From: Phlegmacium glaucopus
Lineage: Eukaryota; Basidiomycota; Agaricomycetes; Agaricales; Cortinariaceae
Direction of reading: 5' to 3'
Assembly (NCBI GenBank): GCA_015039465.1
Contig: MU130446.1
Span: forward strand, 35,534 to 99,533
DNA: 64,000 nucleotides
Position numbers and translations under genes: made by a program. The stretch's first letter is position 1, and every line of letters starts with the position of its first letter. This document shows, piece by piece, positions 59,801 through 64,000 of this stretch. The notes under the pieces were generated by a model that worked only from the letters and a program-made list of their open reading frames with translations, made no database searches and was not told the origin of the DNA.

Positions 59801-60344
59801 CTTCTTCGGCTAAGAATTGTCGAAATCGTTGAGTGAGCTTGCGATATTCGACAGACCCATGGTTATTCTTGGGCTGTGGCGGTTGCTGCTGTTGGCGCTG
59901 ATTGTTTTGAATGGCACGATCAAGGGCGGCTATGCGCTGCTTATATGATGAGATGAATGCATAAGAAGTCTGCATCCAGAGGTGATTCTCGACATCCTTG
60001 GACTCTCTTGCTGTTGGATGTACGAGAAGTAGATTCAAGTATCGTCTCCGAAGACTTGAGAAACATACACATATCAGCCCCCGGCGTTAAATGATGAACA
60101 AAAAGAGAGGTACGGACTTCTTTCTCTGAAAATCTACTTCCTTATCGAAGGGTTCCTTGGACTTGAGTAATTCTTTCAAAGACTGATGTATGCTTTTGGC
60201 CTCTCTGAGCAATACAACGAAGGACATGGATGGTGTATGAGAATAAAGGGAGTCATTCAGGAAGATGAGTCGTGCTATTTGACTAGATCAAAAAAAGATG
60301 ACAACATGCACATACCGGGCAACAAATGAAGGTTGTTCAGTCAT
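56872..60344 (-). CDS. EST1/SMG5-7 family protein (14-3-3-like and DNA/RNA-binding domain)
   Basis: In known relatives, family members act in nonsense-mediated mRNA decay and telomerase recruitment. ATG 60344 opens MTEQPSFVAR. The next exon has AREAKSIHQSLKELLKSKEP-like residues (LLREAKSIHQSLKELL seen), then KLRRRYLNLLLVHPTARESK and VENHLWMQTSYAFISSYKQR. A TPR-like part follows: FRQFLAEEDKFWTQLVLRLY, LTKAVICLGDIARYREL and YERAQLCYEQARLLLPYEGN with PSHQLAILASYKKDSFASLV HYYRALCV following. A second long exon (58971-58174) is helical. The C-terminus is disordered, Ser/Gln/Gly-rich, ending in MSQMWSNIG, TGA 56872. No PIN domain is seen, so it resembles SMG7/EST1 more than SMG6. Confidence 0.88.
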
Positions 60345-60737
60345 TTGATTATTTGCTGTTAAATGCAGCTCATTTTATCGATAGTTTCTCGATATCTAAG
60401 CGGGAATTTGAACCTGCAGGCGAGGAGAATTGGACATGCCAGGACACAAACACTTGCCAACTCCAATGCTTATATAACATCGATGACCATCACAAGGCGT
60501 ACCTTTCCCTTTCTTATACTTACCACACGCAGGCCGTCGTAGAAGATATGCCCAAGAAACGCTCTTCAGGTCTCGATTTTTCAGACGGCAGACTCCCAAC
60601 ACAAATGATGCTCTTGAGCAACGCTTGCTAATGGCGCCGTTTATCTCCAACGGAACCGTACAGAGAGAAAGAGGTTGCAAGGACTGCAACGCACCCCTTG
60701 CAAACGCTTCGTCCACTATGGCTCCTCCCTCAGAGAG

Positions 60738-62413
60738 ATGGAGAAGTTCAATGTCCGGCTGATCAACGAAGGTGGCCGCCAGACCTTCTTCGCGATATTC
60801 CTCCATCTCCTGGTCATTGCCTTTGGTTTCATGAACACCAACTTAAGGACAATCTGGTCAACGCTAGAAAATTTTCGGTGTTACATATCGTGCGCAGTTT
60901 CCTTGTAAATTAGATATTTAACCATATCAATATTTGCTTCTTTTTCTTCCTTCAGCCATTGCTCGATCAGCAGCGCTAGTCCCTCATGTCGATCTCGCCT
61001 TTATCTTGTTGCCTGTCTGCCGCAACTTTGACTTTTATCTACGACGGACCCCTTTGAACGATCAAATTCCCTTTGATAAAAACATTGCTTTTCACAAGGC
61101 TACTGCCTGGTCCATGGTCGTATTTACCATTCTCCACGTTTTGGCCCACATGGTAAACTTCTACAAGCTTGCCACGGCAACTGGTCAACGGATTCTACCT
61201 TTCTTCGCCGCAAACTTGGGTCCCGGTATTACGGGTTGGATCATGACCATTTCGCTCACTGTCATGGTATTCTTCGCCAAAGAGAAAGTCCGTAGAGCAA
61301 CTCTTGAACGATTCTGGTATTCGCACCACCTTTTCATCATATTTTTCATCAATTGGCATCTCCACGGCACGTTCTGTATGATCAAACCAGATCGTGCCCC
61401 TTTATGCTCATCCAACACCATCGGTGTCTTCTGGGTAAGTTTTTTCTTCCATTCTCACCTTTTTATCTTGCGCTGAACATAACGAACAGCGGTACTGGCT
61501 TGTTGGAGTCATGGATCTTTGAACACGAAGTTCGCTCCCATCACTTCACGTGTATCTCCAATGTGATCTAGCAATGTAGCATATCAGGAACGTCGTGGAA
61601 CTACAGATCAAGAAAGAAAAGTCTAGCACGAGAGCCGGTCTTCCTTTCTTGTCCCGAAGTCTCTTATTTCCAATGGCATCCATTCACATTGACCAGGTAC
61701 CTTGATGACTCTATTCTCAAGATATTATATTGTATTAATCTTTATTTACTTAGTGCTCCCGAGGAAGATTACATCTCGGTTCACATCCGTGTCGCAGTTG
61801 GTTTCAGAACGGGCTTAGCAAAGGCGGTCGGCTGCGACTTCTCTGCCAAAGGTGCTAAAGGAGACATACCTGCTGGTGGAAAGGTTGTAGGAACGAACAC
61901 AAACCATCCTGAGGTCCCCACCCCTCATATCATGGTAGACGAACGTAGTGCTAGTGGGGATTTTCTTGAACTTTGAGACCGTTTTACTGGTTGGTGCTGG
62001 TATCGGTGTTACGCCGTTTGCTTCGTCAGTATCTTTCGATTATTTATATTAACCTGTGTGTTCTGTTCTCATGCTTTTTTACAAGGATCTTGAAGTCCAT
62101 TTGGTATCCGCATGAACAACTTCAACGATTCAAAACCTGTCAGGCTCTCAAAGGTACGTCGAGTCCCCAAAATCGACCACTAGTCACCCTTTAATGATCC
62201 GTGCCTCGGGTAGGTATACTTCACCTGGGTCATTTGTGACTCAGAACGGTTCCACTCCCTCATTGTATGCTATCGAGGAACGAGATACTCAGAGTCGGAT
62301 CGAGATCAATATATACCTTACTGCAAAGATCAAGGAAATGGTGTTTCTAGGTCCAAGATGTTGTTGGGGCTAAGATGGATGCTATTACTTCTCTTCGTGT
62401 TACAACTGGTGGA
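60738..62413 (+). pseudogene. NADPH oxidase (NoxA/gp91phox-like), decayed
   Basis: An intact relative makes superoxide from NADPH through FAD and two hemes. ATG 60738 is followed by FNVRLINEGGRQTFFAIF. A frame shift near 60840 is needed to reach LKDNLVNARKFS. After an intron an open stretch reads IARSAALVPHVDLAFILLPV, RRTPLNDQIPFDKNIAFHKA, LHVLAHMVNF and ERFWYSHHLFIIFFINWHLH, so all four heme histidines remain. Downstream, RYWLVGV is followed by stops (near 61520 and 61590). [18 protein letters not shown] and [16 protein letters not shown] are readable in changed frames. The GPFGS NADPH site is replaced by DERSASGDF and a shift follows before LVGAGIGVTPFAS. Coding ends around ITSLR at 62410, without the last exons. 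It is a pseudogene beside the repeat region. Confidence 0.85.
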
Positions 62414-62519
62414 CAAGTGGTAATGATGTATTGTAATTATCTATACTTGTTTTTATCAAGATGTATTCTGACCTTTTCACCTACCCACTATGGTACACAA
62501 ACTGAGAAATAAATCTTAC

Positions 62520-63190
62520 ATTACTCTGAAAATTCACCTGTGAACACCCACATCTGTCAGTAAATTTTTGTCCAATACACTTGTCAGCACCCTTTCAATT
62601 GTAGCCCCCCCTTTCTTGATATCTTGCCATTCATAGCCAGACTAGTAGTAGATGAGTTGAGAGTACTCCCTTGAATGGAAGGACATCACACACATGTTCA
62701 GCAGCCTCACCAACAAGTTCAACTTCTACTTTCTGATCAGTTGTAGCTGGGTCTGTGATTCTGAACAAGCAATTTTTGACATTTGGTGTTGCACCTGCAC
62801 CTGCTCCTTTTGTGAGGCAATAAAAATCAGGCAGGGAAAAGAGGCGAGCAAGAAAGCCAGGTTGAGGAAGTGAAGGCTGAATGATTGTCAATGACCTTTG
62901 AAAAATATGAGCAATATCCAAAGATAACATCCACACTTTTACTTACCGGAAAAGACTTGGAGTTGATGATGGAGGGTTTGAAAATTCATAACCAGAAGGG
63001 GGAAAGAGGTTCCACATCCTGTCAAATTCCCTGGTTGAGCAATTCTGGAGGTTACCCTCATGTTTAGCCATGAAGGCAAGAAATTTGATGGCCTAGGTTG
63101 TTTGGTAAGTAGGTTATACCATTATCCTCAACAGACTGTTCCACTTACAAAGACTGCTGCATTCTGAGCATCTGCCAAGAAACAAAGAGT
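62520..63190 (-). CDS. Unidentified fragment in repeat-rich sequence
   Basis: A minus-strand stretch (62936-62631) reads LPQPGFLARLFSLPDFYCLT and TPNVKNCLFRITDPATTDQK then VEVELVGEAAEHVCDVLPF. It has the look of real protein and is flanked by possible splice borders. I do not recognise it with confidence. Given its place between a pseudogene and a MITE, it is likely a remnant. Confidence 0.3.
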
Positions 63191-63386
63191 AAGATGTGAA
63201 ATTTTAATAGGGGTTTTGACCAACACTATGTGTCCTGCCCCATTAAGCCAAATATCCATATAAAACTCATGGGCAATCTTAACTGAACCAACTGGTAAAT
63301 CCTAGTACTTGGTACAAATAAATCTGATAAAACACACCCATATTATCAGTCATATCCAGCATCTGCATCATGGAGCCACTAGATGC

Positions 63387-63932
63387 TAGTGATGGGCAGG
63401 GGTTTGGGAAACCCCTGGGGTACAAGGGTAAGGGTAAGGAGGGTCAGGGTCAGGGTACAGATTTTTTGACCCTTGAAAAACCCTTACCCTTCTGGAGGGG
63501 TCAGGGTATTTTTGGGAATTTTTATTTCTCTGATATCAGAGTGATCTAACTGTTGTGTATCTATAAAATTGACTTTAAATCAGAGAAAAAGCAATCTAAA
63601 GAGGCCTCACTGCTTTCACAACAATCAGTAGCTTAAAATACTAGTCAAACCCTCTCTATTTCATTTAAAATCTATTGCTAAACACCTTTAACACCCTGAA
63701 CATGTTTTAAATAATAGCTACTTTGAAGGCTCCTTTGGATTACAAAGCTTGAGGAAGGATTTGGACCAAACCCTTGCACTAAACCCTGCTGGGGTTTCTT
63801 ACCGTCCAACCTCTCAGAAACCCTTACCCTTACCCTCCAAAACCCTTACCCTCAGCCAAGGGTAAGGGTTTTTGGAGGGTAAGGGTAAGGGTCAGCCTAA
63901 TTCCACCCCGGGGTTACCCTTGACCATCACTA
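63387..63932. mobile_element. Complete hAT MITE with 8-bp TSD CTAGATGC and TAAGGG arms
   Basis: The element begins TAGTGATGGGCAGGGG and ends TTGACCATCACTA (TAGNG..CNCTA). Perfect 8-bp direct repeats CTAGATGC flank it at 63379-63386 and 63933-63940. It is 546 bp. Arms of about 100-150 bp are arrays of GGGTAAGGGT/ACCCTTACCC words, and the core is AT-rich and non-coding. The arms match those of the remnant at 254-807, but the cores differ. Confidence 0.92.
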
Positions 63933-64000
63933 CTAGATGCTTTCAATCTAAAGGTACTCAGTGTAATTGCCATGTGGCTGATTATTGGGATGGGGACTTA

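Overview
The window looks like nuclear DNA of a mushroom-forming basidiomycete (Agaricomycetes). The evidence is spliceosomal introns of about 50-60 bp with GT..AG borders in nearly every gene, a NACHT-WD40 protein and an alpha-kinase (families that expand in these fungi), and a load of Ty3/gypsy chromoviruses, Ty1/copia, PIF/Harbinger and hAT-like elements. The species cannot be named from sequence alone.

Layout. Bases 1 to about 12.5 kb and 16.5-30 kb are a transposon graveyard with nested insertions: an LTR pair of families (called B, C and D here), a gypsy integrase/chromodomain fragment, a BTB-like ORF next to an LTR, an alpha-kinase relic, an integrase-core gene split by a solo LTR, a RecQ-like helicase split by a small TIR element, a DUF6589-like fragment, a copia relic and a two-gene Harbinger relic. 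An ordinary gene for a TPT-family transporter lies between them (13.6-15.5 kb). A damaged NACHT-WD40 gene (30.1-33.6 kb) marks the edge of the repeat-rich part.

From 34 to 60.4 kb the window is compact and gene-rich: an unidentified gene, QCR8 (complex III, with an 11-nt exon), a small membrane protein, GDP-mannose 4,6-dehydratase, GDP-L-fucose synthase, FAD synthase, a nucleotide-sugar transporter resembling GDP-fucose transporters, a secreted-type protein of unknown function, MRE11, an ArfGAP, a small membrane protein and an EST1/SMG-type protein. A decayed NADPH oxidase (60.7-62.4 kb) then leads back into repeats, ending with an intact-ended hAT MITE.

How genes work together. The dehydratase and the synthase make GDP-L-fucose from GDP-mannose, and the transporter 2 kb further on could carry it into the Golgi, so 39.5-46.1 kb reads as a fucose-donor cluster with FAD synthase inside it. 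The most unusual repeat feature is a set of small non-autonomous TIR elements whose subterminal arms are built from different short words in each copy, while cores are shared between some copies. In addition, several dead transposon frames are broken only, or almost only, by TGA codons at positions where arginine CGA is expected, which points to decay by CpG deamination.
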